DNA of 60,000 bases from Neocallimastix lanati (nom. inval.) (Eukaryota > Neocallimastigomycota > Neocallimastigomycetes > Neocallimastigales > Neocallimastigaceae): NCBI GenBank assembly GCA_016946835.1, contig JACVTC010000006.1:1765001-1825000 (forward strand), in the 5' to 3' direction. The notes under the pieces are model-generated. The model was not told where the DNA came from and did no database searches. It worked only from the letters and a program-made list of their open reading frames with translations. Below are positions 49,741 to 60,000 of the stretch, piece after piece (positions within the stretch are counted from its first letter, which is position 1; every line of letters begins with the position of its first letter). Both the position numbers and the translations under genes were made by a program.

Positions 49741-51549
49741 AAAATATATAAAAATATAAAATAATAATGATAACAATAGCTTATTTATTCAATAATAAAC
49801 AAATATTACTTTAAAAAAAATAATGATTAATAAATAAATTAAAACATTATATATATATATATATTATTGTAATTAACACTATTAAATGTTTAGATAAAGA
49901 ATTTTTTTTTTTCTTTTCTTTTAAATTGTTTAAAAGAAAAAAGAAATTTTTTTATTTGGTAGTGTATAAAATGTATATCATTATAATACATTAAAAATTA
50001 AAAAAAAAAAAAATAAAAATAAAAAATTAAAAAAAAAAAAAAAAAAAAAAAATTCAATAAAATATAATAAAAATAAAAAAAATAATAATAATAATTTTTT
50101 TTCCTTATATTTTAATATTATATTAGTTTATTTATATATTTTAAATAGTTTTTATTTTAAATAATTTTATTTAAAGAATATTTATATATATATTTATTTT
50201 TTATTTTTTATTTTTTTATTTTTATTTATTTTTTTTTTTTTTTTGAAAAATTCTATTATTTTATTTATATATTACTTATACTATAAAACAATACAATGAA
50301 TATTGTTGAATAAGAGTTTAATTAGGTTAAATAATTATCTATAAAATAAATAATAATAATAATAAAATAACTATAAGCACAGTAATAGATAATATAAAAA
50401 TAATAATTTGACTATATTTTATTTTTATTTTATTTTTTTTTTTAAAAAAAAAAAAAGATTATCACTTTTATATTATAACTATTATTAATTAAATATATTA
50501 TTTTTTATTTTTATTTATTTATATTATATATACATTGTATTTTATTTCTTAATTTGTAATGTTAACTTTTATCTTTTTATGGGTGTTTTTTGGTAGTTTC
50601 TGAACTTTATTTTATTTTATTTTATTTTATTTTAATTTATATATATATATTATTTTAATATTTCAATAGTATTTATATTTATATTATTATGTTTGCATTA
50701 TTATGTTCCCTTTTTCCTTTTTTCTCATTTCTTTTTTTTATTATATTTAATTTTTATTTTTATTTTTATTTTTTTAGAAAAGTATAAATATTTTTAAAGA
50801 TTGAATTTAATCTACATAGAAATAAGGTAAAAGTAACATAAAGAATAAAAATAAAAATAAAATAAAATATAGAAATATTAAGATATAAAAATATCAAAAA
50901 AAAAAAAAAATATAAAAGATATAAAAAAAATAAAAAAAAAAAATTAATATTTATATATTTCTATATATTTTATATTTCATGTAAAGTAAATTTTATATAA
51001 TCCATTTTATTATATAAATATCTAATAAAAAAAAAAAATACTTATAAAAAAAAGGAAAAAAAAAATTTTTTTATTTTTAATTTATTATTATTTTTTTTTT
51101 TATTCTTTTACTTTTAATTTTATTAGACTCTTAAAGAAAAAATTTTTTTTTTATTTTAAATTTTCTTTTATTTATTTTGTAAAAATGTCACTATCTATTT
51201 AATTCAGTTAAAAAATTATTAATAAAAAAAAAGGTTCTTTAAAGTTTAATTATTTATTTAAAAATTAATTATAAAAAAAGTATTTGAAATAAATTGTTCT
51301 TTTTTTTTTTTTTTATATGTAATTATCAATTATTAAGGTTTATTAAACAATCAATTCATTATTAAAGTCATATCTATTTTTTTTAAATAATAATAAATAT
51401 AATAAAATTAATATATATATATATATAAAGTTTTGATAATAATAATAAAAAAATAAAAAAAGAATTAGTTTTGATATACAAATAACATTCATAAACAAAT
51501 AGTAATAATAACAACAATAATAACAATAACAACAATAAATTGAATAATC
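49471..51549. other. Intergenic region between subtilisin and MMM1
   Basis: About 2.1 kb of A/T runs and short repeats, with long homopolymers at 49498-49523 (A) and 49592-49630 (T). The MMM1 promoter should lie near its end; the leader just before the start has ACAATAA-type repeats (51510-51540). No gene seen. Confidence 0.65.
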
Positions 51550-51814
51550 ATGCAAACCGAGTATAAATATGAACATGAAAGAGAAGTTAATGGTTCCAAA
51601 GAATTTCTAAAAGGATTTTTGTTTGGTCAACTCATTATTTTTGCTTTACTTCTCACTCTTGTTAGAATATTTATTTTAAGAGGTAGTGGCTCCACAAAAA
51701 GAGCCATAAAAGAAAGAAAAAAATTTCAAGTTAAATCTGAGGTAATTTTAGAAAATATGTTTTTTTTTTTTTTTTAATTATAAACATAAATATATAAAAT
51801 TTTATATTATTTTA

Positions 51815-51904
<90 letters not shown>

Positions 51905-52401
51905 TTTATTTTTATTTTTAATGAAAGATGTGTAAATTATTGATTGAATATTAAAATATTTGAAATTATTATTGATTTAACAATATAATTTTTTATTAAA
52001 CTATCAAATTAATATGTTTAACTATTTAAAATATTTTATTTAATTTTTCTTTTTATTATTAAATGTTAATATGTATATAAATGAATACTTTTTTAAAATA
52101 CATTTAAAAGGTAAAGAAAAACTTAAATTCTGTTCATGATACGGTATTAAAAAAATTAGAATATGATTTATATACACATCCTACAGAATCTTGCGACTGG
52201 ATAAATGTATTAATAGCATTATTTATTGAAAGTTATCGAAGAGATAATATTTTTAAACAGTCTATGATAAATAAATTAAATAATTATTTATCGGATACCC
52301 AAGCGAAATATTCTTTTCTTGTAAGTCTTTTTTTTTTTTTTTTTTTTTTTTTATATTAATAATATTCATTATTATTATTATTATTGTTTTTATATAATTA
52401 T

Positions 52402-52432
<31 letters not shown>

Positions 52433-52813
52433 TTCTTATATTTATCTTCCTTTATATAATGACAAATACTCATAAATCTTAATTTACTTATAAATTAAAA
52501 AAAAAAAATATGACTTTAAAAAATAATTTCATTTATCATTTAACTGAATCTTAAAATTATATTCTTTTACATTTCATTTGTAATTCAACTAAATCTTAAA
52601 ATTATAATCATTAAAATTTCATATATAATTCAACTTTAAAATTTATATATAAATATTTGTGATGTGGATGAATAAACATTATATATTATAATACATTTAT
52701 ATAAAGGCACCAATAATTTTAACAGAATGTGCATTTGGAGATGAATACCCAAGAATAAGTAAAACAAAAATTAAACAAGGAGAACATAATGGAATAGTAA
52801 ATATAAAAAAATT

Positions 52814-52845
<32 letters not shown>

Positions 52846-52936
52846 TAAAAAAAAAATAAAAAAAAAAGAATGGAATGCTTTATTATTATAAATTATGACA
52901 ATAAATACAACTTAACTACATACTATAATATTTAAC

Positions 52937-53001
<65 letters not shown>

Positions 53002-53689
53002 TCTTCAACTTCATATTATTATACAAATTAATTATTAAATAAACAAACAAAAAAAAAAAACTTTGAATAATAGACCACTGAATTTTTCATAAATTTTGAA
53101 GATTGTATTACCTTAGGAGTAGAAACTAACTTAATGATTAATTGGCCAAGACCATGCATTGCGGCCTTACCATTATCATTATCCATATCTTTATTACATT
53201 TTTCAGGAAGGGTAAATTAACATAACACAAAAATAAAATAAAAATAAATATAAAAATAAAAATAAAAAAAAAATAATAAAAAGAAAAATTAAAATAAATA
53301 TATTAAGTGATTAATAAATTGTTAAAAAAGTTTATATATATTTATTTAAAGATATTTTAATGTTTTTAATAATTAAAATTATTATATAATTAAATTTATA
53401 TAATAATAATAATAATAATAATCTATATTATATATATATATATATATAGTTCATGGTTGAATTTGTTTCACAAGCCGATTCCAATAGTAAATATATTCTC
53501 TTTTCCGTAGGAGATGATTATCAATTAGAATTAGATGTGAAAACATTATTAGGACATCGTACCAAGATAAAGGATCCAGAAAAATTAACCAATATTATTA
53601 TTAATGTTATTGATTATTACTTTAGAAAAGAATTTGTTTTTCCAAATTATAAACGTATTGATATACCAACTAAAACAAAAATTGATTAA
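51550..53689 (+). CDS. MMM1: MMM1, ER membrane subunit of the ERMES complex (SMP lipid-transfer domain)
   Basis: ER-anchored member of the ERMES tether that transfers lipids between ER and mitochondria (family knowledge). Exons: 51550-51741, 52111-52320, 52707-52796, 53074-53211, 53450-53689; 870 nt, 289 residues, somewhat shorter than typical fungal MMM1. A short N-terminal arm precedes one membrane span (about 22-43, FLFGQLIIFALLLTLVRIFI). A linker follows, then the SMP domain from about residue 85: LYTHPTESCDWINVLIALFI, LTECAFGDEYPRI, LMINWPRPCIAALPLSLSIS, LLHFSGRFMVEFVSQ, FSVGDDYQLELDVKTLLGHR and a closing EFVFPNYKRIDIP. The order and spacing match MMM1 rather than Mdm12 or Mdm34, and only MMM1 carries the N-terminal membrane span. 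Two introns hold long (TTA)n tracts. Confidence 0.92.
51815..51903. repeat. (TTA)n microsatellite in MMM1 intron 1
   Basis: About 30 uninterrupted TTA units in the intron between exons 51550-51741 and 52111-52320. Confidence 0.93.
52935..53001. repeat. (TTA)n microsatellite in MMM1 intron 3
   Basis: About 21 TTA units in the intron between 52796 and 53074, the same strand orientation as the tract in intron 1. Confidence 0.93.
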
Positions 53690-54112
53690 AAAAAATAAAT
53701 TGTTTTAAAAATTGTTTTATAAAAAATAAAAATAAATGTATTTTTTTTTTTTATTTATTATTTTATTATTAGATATCTATTGGTACACCTTGGTTAATAT
53801 TTAGAAATTAATAAATATTTTTTTTAAAAAAAAAATAAAATAAAATAAAAATAAAATAAAAATAAAATAAAATAAAAAAAATAAATAAATAAAATAAAAT
53901 AAAATAAAATAAAATAAAATAAAAAAGTAAAAATTAATAAAAAAAAAAAATAATAAAATAAAATAATAAAATAATAAAATAATAAAATGAATTTTTTTTT
54001 TATTTAATAATAAAATAATGACAATAATAAAAAGAAAAATATATATATATGGTTTTATCAGAAATAAATAAATAAATAAAAAAAAATATTAGTAATAATT
54101 AATAATTTTAAT

Positions 54113-54408
54113 TATTTATTATTTATTATTTATTATTTATTATTTATTATTATTTATTATTATTTATTATTTATTATTTATTATTTATTATTCAATTATT
54201 TATTATTTATTATTTATTATTTATTATTTATTATTTATTATTTATTATTTATTATTTATTATTTATTATTTATTTATTTATTATTTATTATTTATTATTT
54301 ATTATTTATTATTTATTATTTATTATTTATTATTTATTATTTATTTATTTATTATTTATTATTTATTATTTATTATTTATTATTTATTATTTATTTATTT
54401 ATTAATAA
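54113..54408 (+). repeat. (TTTATTA)n heptamer array E
   Basis: About 300 bp of the heptamer with a TTCAATTA interruption near 54190 and some extra TTTA units. Same orientation as the other four arrays. Confidence 0.92.
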
Positions 54409-54609
54409 ATACTCTTTTTATTATTTTTTATTATTAAACTTTTTATTATTTTTTATTATTAAATATTTAAAATAATTTATCAATCTTTCTTTCTTTTAAT
54501 TAAATTTAAATTTTTTTTTTTTTGACTTTTCTAAATAAGATAATCGATTTTGATTGGGTAAAATTCATTCCATTAAAGAAGGAAATTTCTCTAATATAAA
54601 AATTAAAAA

Positions 54610-54684
54610 AAAAAATAAAAATTAAAAATTAAAAATTAAAAATTAAAAATTAAAAATTAAAAATTAAAAATTAAAAATTAAAAT
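54610..54684 (+). repeat. (AAAAATT)n heptamer array
   Basis: Around ten copies of a 7-bp unit AAAAATT lying between two other heptamer arrays. It differs in sequence from both but shares their period. Confidence 0.88.
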
Positions 54685-54775
54685 TAAATGTTAATATTTA
54701 AAATTTAAAATTTTAATTACTGTAAAATATTGTTTTTTTTTTGAAGTTTTCATTTTAATCCAGTATTATTTTTTT

Positions 54776-57712
54776 TATATTTTATATTTTTTATATTTTA
54801 TATTTTATATTTCTATATTTTATATTTTTTATATTTTATATTTTATATTTTATATTTATATTTTATATTTTATATTTTATATTTTATATTTTATATTTTA
54901 TATTTATATTTTATATTTTTATATTTTATATTTTATATTTTATATTTTATATTTTATATTTTATATTTTATATTTTATATTTTATATTTTATATTTTATA
55001 TTTTATATTTTATATTTTATATTTTATATTTTATATTTTATATTTTATATTTATATTTATATTTTATATTTTATATTTATATTTTATATTTTATATTTTA
55101 TATTTTATATTTTATATTTTATATTTTATATTTTATATTTTATATTTTATATTTTATATTTTATATTTTATATTTTATATTTTATATTTTATATTTTATA
55201 TTTTATATTTTATATTTTATATTTTATATTTTATATTTTATATTTTATATTTTATATTTTATATTTTATATTTTATATTTTATATTTTATATTTTATATT
55301 TTATATTTTATATTTTATATTTTATATTTTATATTTTATATTTTATATTTTATATTTTATATTTTATATTTTATATTTTATATTTTATATTTTATATTTT
55401 ATATTTTATATTTTATATTTTATATTTTATATTTTATATTTTATATTTTATATTTTATATTTTATATTTTATATTTTATATTTTATATTTTATATTTTAT
55501 ATTTTATATTTTATATTTTATATTTTATATTTTATATTTTATATTTTATATTTTATATTTTATATTTTATATTTTATATTTTATATTTTATATTTTATAT
55601 TTTATATTTTATATTTTATATTTTATATTTTATATTTTATATTTTATATTTTATATTTTATATTTTATATTTTATATTTTATATTTTATATTTTATATTT
55701 TATATTTTATATTTTATATTTTATATTTTATATTTTATATTTTATATTTTATATTTTATATTTTATATTTTATATTTTATATTTTATATTTTATATTTTA
55801 TATTTTATATTTTATATTTTATATTTTATATTTTATATTTTATATTTTATATTTTATATTTTATATTTTATATTTTATATTTTATATTTTATATTTTATA
55901 TTTTATATTTTATATTTATATTTTATATTTTATATTTTATATTTTATATTTTATATTTTATATTTATATTTTATATTTTATATTTTATATTTTATATTTT
56001 ATATTTTATATTTTATATTTTATATTTTATATTTTATATTTTATATTTTATATTTTATATTTTATATTTTATATTTTATATTTTATATTTTATATTTTAT
56101 ATTTTATATTTTATATTTTATATTTATATTTTATATTTTATATTTTATATTTTATATTTTATATTTTATATTTTATATTTTATATTTTATATTTTATATT
56201 TTATATTTTATATTTTATATTTTATATTTTATATTTTATATTTTATATTTTATATTTTATATTTTATATTTTATATTTTATATTTTATATTTTATATTTT
56301 ATATTTTATATTTTATATTTTATATTTTATATTTTATATTTTATATTTTATATTTTATATTTTATATTTTATATTTTATATTTTATATTTTATATTTTAT
56401 ATTTTATATTTTATATTTTATATTTTATATTTTATATTTTATATTTTATATTTTATATTTTATATTTTATATTTATATTTATATTTTATATTTTATATTT
56501 TATATTTTATATTTTATATTTTATATTTTATATTTTATATTTTATATTTTATATTTTATATTTTATATTTTATATTTTATATTTTATATTTTATATTTTA
56601 TATTTTATATTTTATATTTTATATTTTATATTTTATATTTTATATTTTATATTTTATATTTTATATTTTATATTTTATATTTTATATTTTATATTTTATA
56701 TTTTATATTTTATATTTTATATTTTATATTTTATATTTTATATTTTATATTTTATATTTTATATTTTATATTTTATATTTTATATTTTATATTTTATATT
56801 TTATATTTTATATTTTATATTTTATATTTTATATTTTATATTTTATATTTTATATTTTATATTTTATATTTTATATTTTATATTTTATATTTTATATTTT
56901 ATATTTTATATTTTATATTTTATATTTTATATTTTATATTTTATATTTTATATTTTATATTTTATATTTTATATTTTATATTTATATTTTATATTTTATA
57001 TTTTATATTTTATATTTTATATTTTATATTTTATATTTTATATTTTATATTTTATATTTTATATTTTATATTTTATATTTTATATTTTATATTTTATATT
57101 TTATATTTTATATTTTATATTTTATATTTTATATTTTATATTTTATATTTTATATTTTATATTTATATTTTATATTTTTTATATTTTATATTTTATATTT
57201 TATATTTTATATTTTTATATTTTATATTTTATATTTTATATTTTATATTTTATTTTTTTTTTATATTTTATATTTTATATTTTTTATATTTTATATTTTA
57301 TATTTTATATTTTATATTTTATATTTTATATTTTATATTTTATATTTTATATTTTATATTTTATATTTTTATATTTTATATTTTATATTTTTTATATTTT
57401 ATATTTTATATTTTATATTTTATATTTTATATTTTATATTTTATATTTTATATTTTATATTTTATATTTTATATTTTATATTATTTTATATTTTATATTT
57501 TATATTTTATATTTTATATTTTTATATATTATATTTTATATTTTATATTTTATATTTTATATTTTATATTTTATATTTTATATTTTATATTATTTTATAT
57601 TTTATATTTTATATTTTATATTTTATATTATTTTATATTTTATATTTTATATTTCTATATTTCTATATTTTATATTTTATATTTTATATTTTATATTTTA
57701 TATTTTATATTA
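54776..57712 (+). repeat. (TATATTT)n heptamer satellite, about 2.9 kb
   Basis: Roughly 420 tandem copies of TATATTT. The core from about 55085 to 57165 is almost perfect, with occasional 6-bp units (TATATT). Both edges are degenerate, with 8-bp units, TTTCTATA and TATTATTTTATA variants, the usual sign of an array homogenised in its middle. It contains no ATG and is not a gene. The true length may be collapsed in assembly. Confidence 0.97.
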
Positions 57713-57741
57713 TAATAATCTATAATTTTATAAATATATCG

Positions 57742-57777
<36 letters not shown>

Positions 57778-58638
57778 ACTTTTTAAAACCAAATTATAAA
57801 TTATTAATAAGTAAGTAAAGAATAATTTTAAGGTAATAATTTTTTTTTTTTTTACTTTATTATATTTTATTATATTTTATTTACTAATATTTATTAATAT
57901 TTATTATTTATTTATTATTTATTTATTTATTTACAATATAAAAATTTTAGGATATCTATTTCATAATTGAATTATTAAATTTAAAATGGTTTTAAAATTT
58001 TAATTTATTTATTATTATTATTATTAATATGTAAGTTATAAAAAAAAAAGTCTAATGAGGTATAAAACTAATTATTTCTAACTCTACAAAAAAAAAATAA
58101 AAAAAATAAAAAAAAAAATAAAAAATAAAAAAATAAAAATAAAGATAAAATAAATAATTTATTAATTAAATGATTAATAAATATTAATTATTATTAATTA
58201 TTATTAAAAAACGTTTTTTGACCTTTAAATATATGATAATCATTTAATTATATATATATATATTCTAATAGATTAATTAATTGTTAGTTGGTATAATTTT
58301 TCTTATTCATTCTTCTATTTGTTTATATTACAAATATAAAGAATTTTTAATTGAATATTATATTTTTGAATATATATATTTATTGATTATTATTATTATT
58401 ATTATTCTAATTATCATTAAAATTATTTACAAAATAAAATAAACCCGAATAAAAAATATATAATAATTAGATATTATAGATTATTGAATAATATGTCATG
58501 ATATTGTAATTATAATAAATTGAATTGGTCTGATATTACTTTTCATTATTATTATTATTATTATAATATATGTCTTTATTTATAAATGAAAATATGTCTT
58601 TGAATGAAAGGAATTGTCTATTATTAATTCTATTTATT

Positions 58639-59537
58639 TTATAATACGGTTTCATTTAAAACATAGTCATCAATTTCTTTAAAGTATTTCATTTGTTGAT
58701 CCTTAGCATGTTTTAATTCTTCTAAATCATCCGAATTCTATAGTGTATATAAAAATACAAAATAAAATGATATATAGATATAATTATAACAAAATATATA
58801 AATAAAGATTAATTAATTAATTAATTAATATTATTTTAAAACTGGTATTGTATTATAATGACTTTTAATTATTTTATTATTATATGCTTCTTATCTATTT
58901 AAATATTTATATATTTATGTATCCATATATTCATATATTTTATTTATTATTATTATCACTACTATCATTATTATCAATGTTACTATTACTATATATTATT
59001 ATTATATTATTATTATATTTATTATTATTATTATTATTATATTTATTATTATTATTATTATTATTTCAAGTATTTCTTTAAGCTATATCATTTTAACAAA
59101 ACAAGAAGAAGGAAAAAAAAAAAAAAAAAAAACATACCAATTGTTCCATTTCTTCAATATTTATTTTCTTTCTATTTCTATTCTTCTTTTTAGCTTCTAT
59201 TATTTGTTGATGTTCCTGAAGAAGAATTTCATTAACACTATCAAGAGAATGTGATTCTTTTTTCGATGTATAATATTGTCTATGAGAGATTGGGGTCCGA
59301 GGTTCATTATTTTTTAGTTTTTGTTGTTTCACCTTATAAACTTTTTCTGCTTTTGAAAATCCAAATGGATCATCTGACGATGAATCTTGATTTTGAATTA
59401 AATAACTAATATTTTCAGGTTGATCATATGTAATTTCTTCAACAACTGGAGCATCCATTTCTAACCTTGAATAAGATGGAATGGAAGAACGCTGATAACG
59501 ATAGGTTGGTGTTTCTACTTTTTTCTGATTATCTTTA

Positions 59538-59572
<35 letters not shown>

Positions 59573-59791
59573 AAATAAAAAAAATATATAAAAATTGATT
59601 TTTTTTTTTTATAATTTTTATTAATTTAATTTAAGTTTTAATTTATTTTGTTTTTATTAATTTTTCTTTATTTTATTTAAGTTTTAATTTATTTATTTAT
59701 TTATTTATTTATTATTATTATTTTTTTATTATTATTATTATTACTATTATTATTATTATATTATTAGTCACTTTTTCTCTTTCTCTCCCTC

Positions 59792-59822
<31 letters not shown>

Positions 59823-60000
59823 ATGAAATAGTCATATCTTATAAAAGTTATCCTATTTTATATTTTCTATTTTCTATTTTTTTTTTTTTTTTTAAAAAAA
59901 ATCATCTTATCACAATGAAACATCTAAATAAAAATTTTTAAATATTTTGAAATTTATATTATCATTACCTGACAAAAGCTTCCTTATTTTTTCGTCTAAT
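58639..60000 (-). CDS. Unrecognised charged, helical protein (5' part beyond window)
   Basis: Three exons on the minus strand are visible: 60000-59969 (continuing off the window), 59538-59138 and 58737-58639. They join in frame to give at least 176 residues, ending ...DDYVLNETVL. I do not recognise the family. Visible segments are LDEKIRKLLSDKDNQKKVE, a Tyr/Arg/Ser-rich stretch (TPTYRYQRSSIPSYSR), an acidic stretch (VVEEITYDQPENISYL) and SSSDDPFGFSKAEKV. Basic segments rich in Lys/Gln follow, then two helical stretches (EILLQEHQQIIEAKKKNRNR and LEELKHAKDQQMKYFKEI). This suggests a coiled-coil adaptor. The last intron has trinucleotide TTA/ATT repeats. The N-terminal half is needed to name it. 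Confidence 0.75.

Larger units (their letters stand above)
53690..58638. other. Long intergenic region dominated by heptamer satellites
   Basis: About 4.9 kb between the converging ends of MMM1 and the last gene. It contains (TTTATTA)n at 54113-54408, (AAAAATT)n at 54610-54684 and (TATATTT)n at 54776-57712, with A/T-rich unique DNA on both sides, including a palindrome of six A, CG and six T at 58206-58219. No gene is visible. Confidence 0.75.

Noticed and set aside
54776-57712. Telomere or subtelomeric repeat
   Set aside because: The unit TATATTT lacks the G-rich strand of telomeric repeats and single-copy sequence with gene exons lies on both sides.
1-60000. Dictyostelium or Plasmodium origin
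   Set aside because: Similar AT content and Asn runs, but a Sch9-type C2-AGC kinase, a proteinase-K-type subtilisin with I9 and MMM1 together point to fungi. This is a judgement, not a proof.

Overview
The window looks like nuclear DNA of an anaerobic gut fungus (Neocallimastigomycota, the Piromyces/Neocallimastix/Anaeromyces type). The composition is extremely AT-rich. Intergenic DNA consists almost wholly of homopolymer A or T runs and 2-7 bp tandem repeats. Genes are rich in short introns, and the proteins carry long Asn runs. The gene families are fungal or broadly eukaryotic: a C2-plus-AGC kinase of the Sch9/Sck1 type, MMM1 of the ERMES complex, and a proteinase-K-like subtilisin. The species assignment is an inference from these traits, not a match.

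Layout. 128-3310 (+): 5'-truncated Sch9-like kinase. 4751-11079 (-): COG1, 17 exons, convergent with the kinase. 13215-16267 (+): CID-domain RNA polymerase II CTD-binding protein (RPRD/Rtt103 type) with a long Asn-Met-Pro repeat. 16981-18116 (+): SURF4/Erv29-like cargo receptor ending in a KKxx signal. 19786-21649 (+): p23/Sba1 Hsp90 co-chaperone. About 22425-27904 (+): decayed LINE-type retrotransposon with endonuclease, reverse transcriptase and zinc-knuckle remnants and a poly(A) tail. 29865-33203 (-): large unrecognised Ser/Asn-rich protein with three NPxAKYxF motifs. 39342-41432 (-): ATG9, no intron. 44587-49470 (+): secreted, probably GPI-anchored subtilisin with an Asn-rich insertion in its propeptide. 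51550-53689 (+): MMM1. 58639-60000 (-): 3' part of an unrecognised charged protein.

Between genes there are several heptamer satellites: five dispersed (TTTATTA)n arrays that share one variant, and a ~2.9 kb (TATATTT)n array at 54776-57712. Exon boundaries were worked out by hand from splice sites and reading-frame continuity. For each complete gene the exon lengths sum to a multiple of three.

The genes do not form an operon or an obvious gene cluster. Several act in membrane traffic and organelle contact (COG1 at the Golgi, SURF4 in ER export, ATG9 in autophagosome formation, MMM1 at ER-organelle contacts), but their proximity is probably chance. The observations most worth following are the NPxAKYxF-repeat protein, the presence of an ERMES subunit in what is probably a hydrogenosome-bearing fungus, the related heptamer satellites, and a GC-richer structured patch at 42040-42200 that could be a non-coding RNA.
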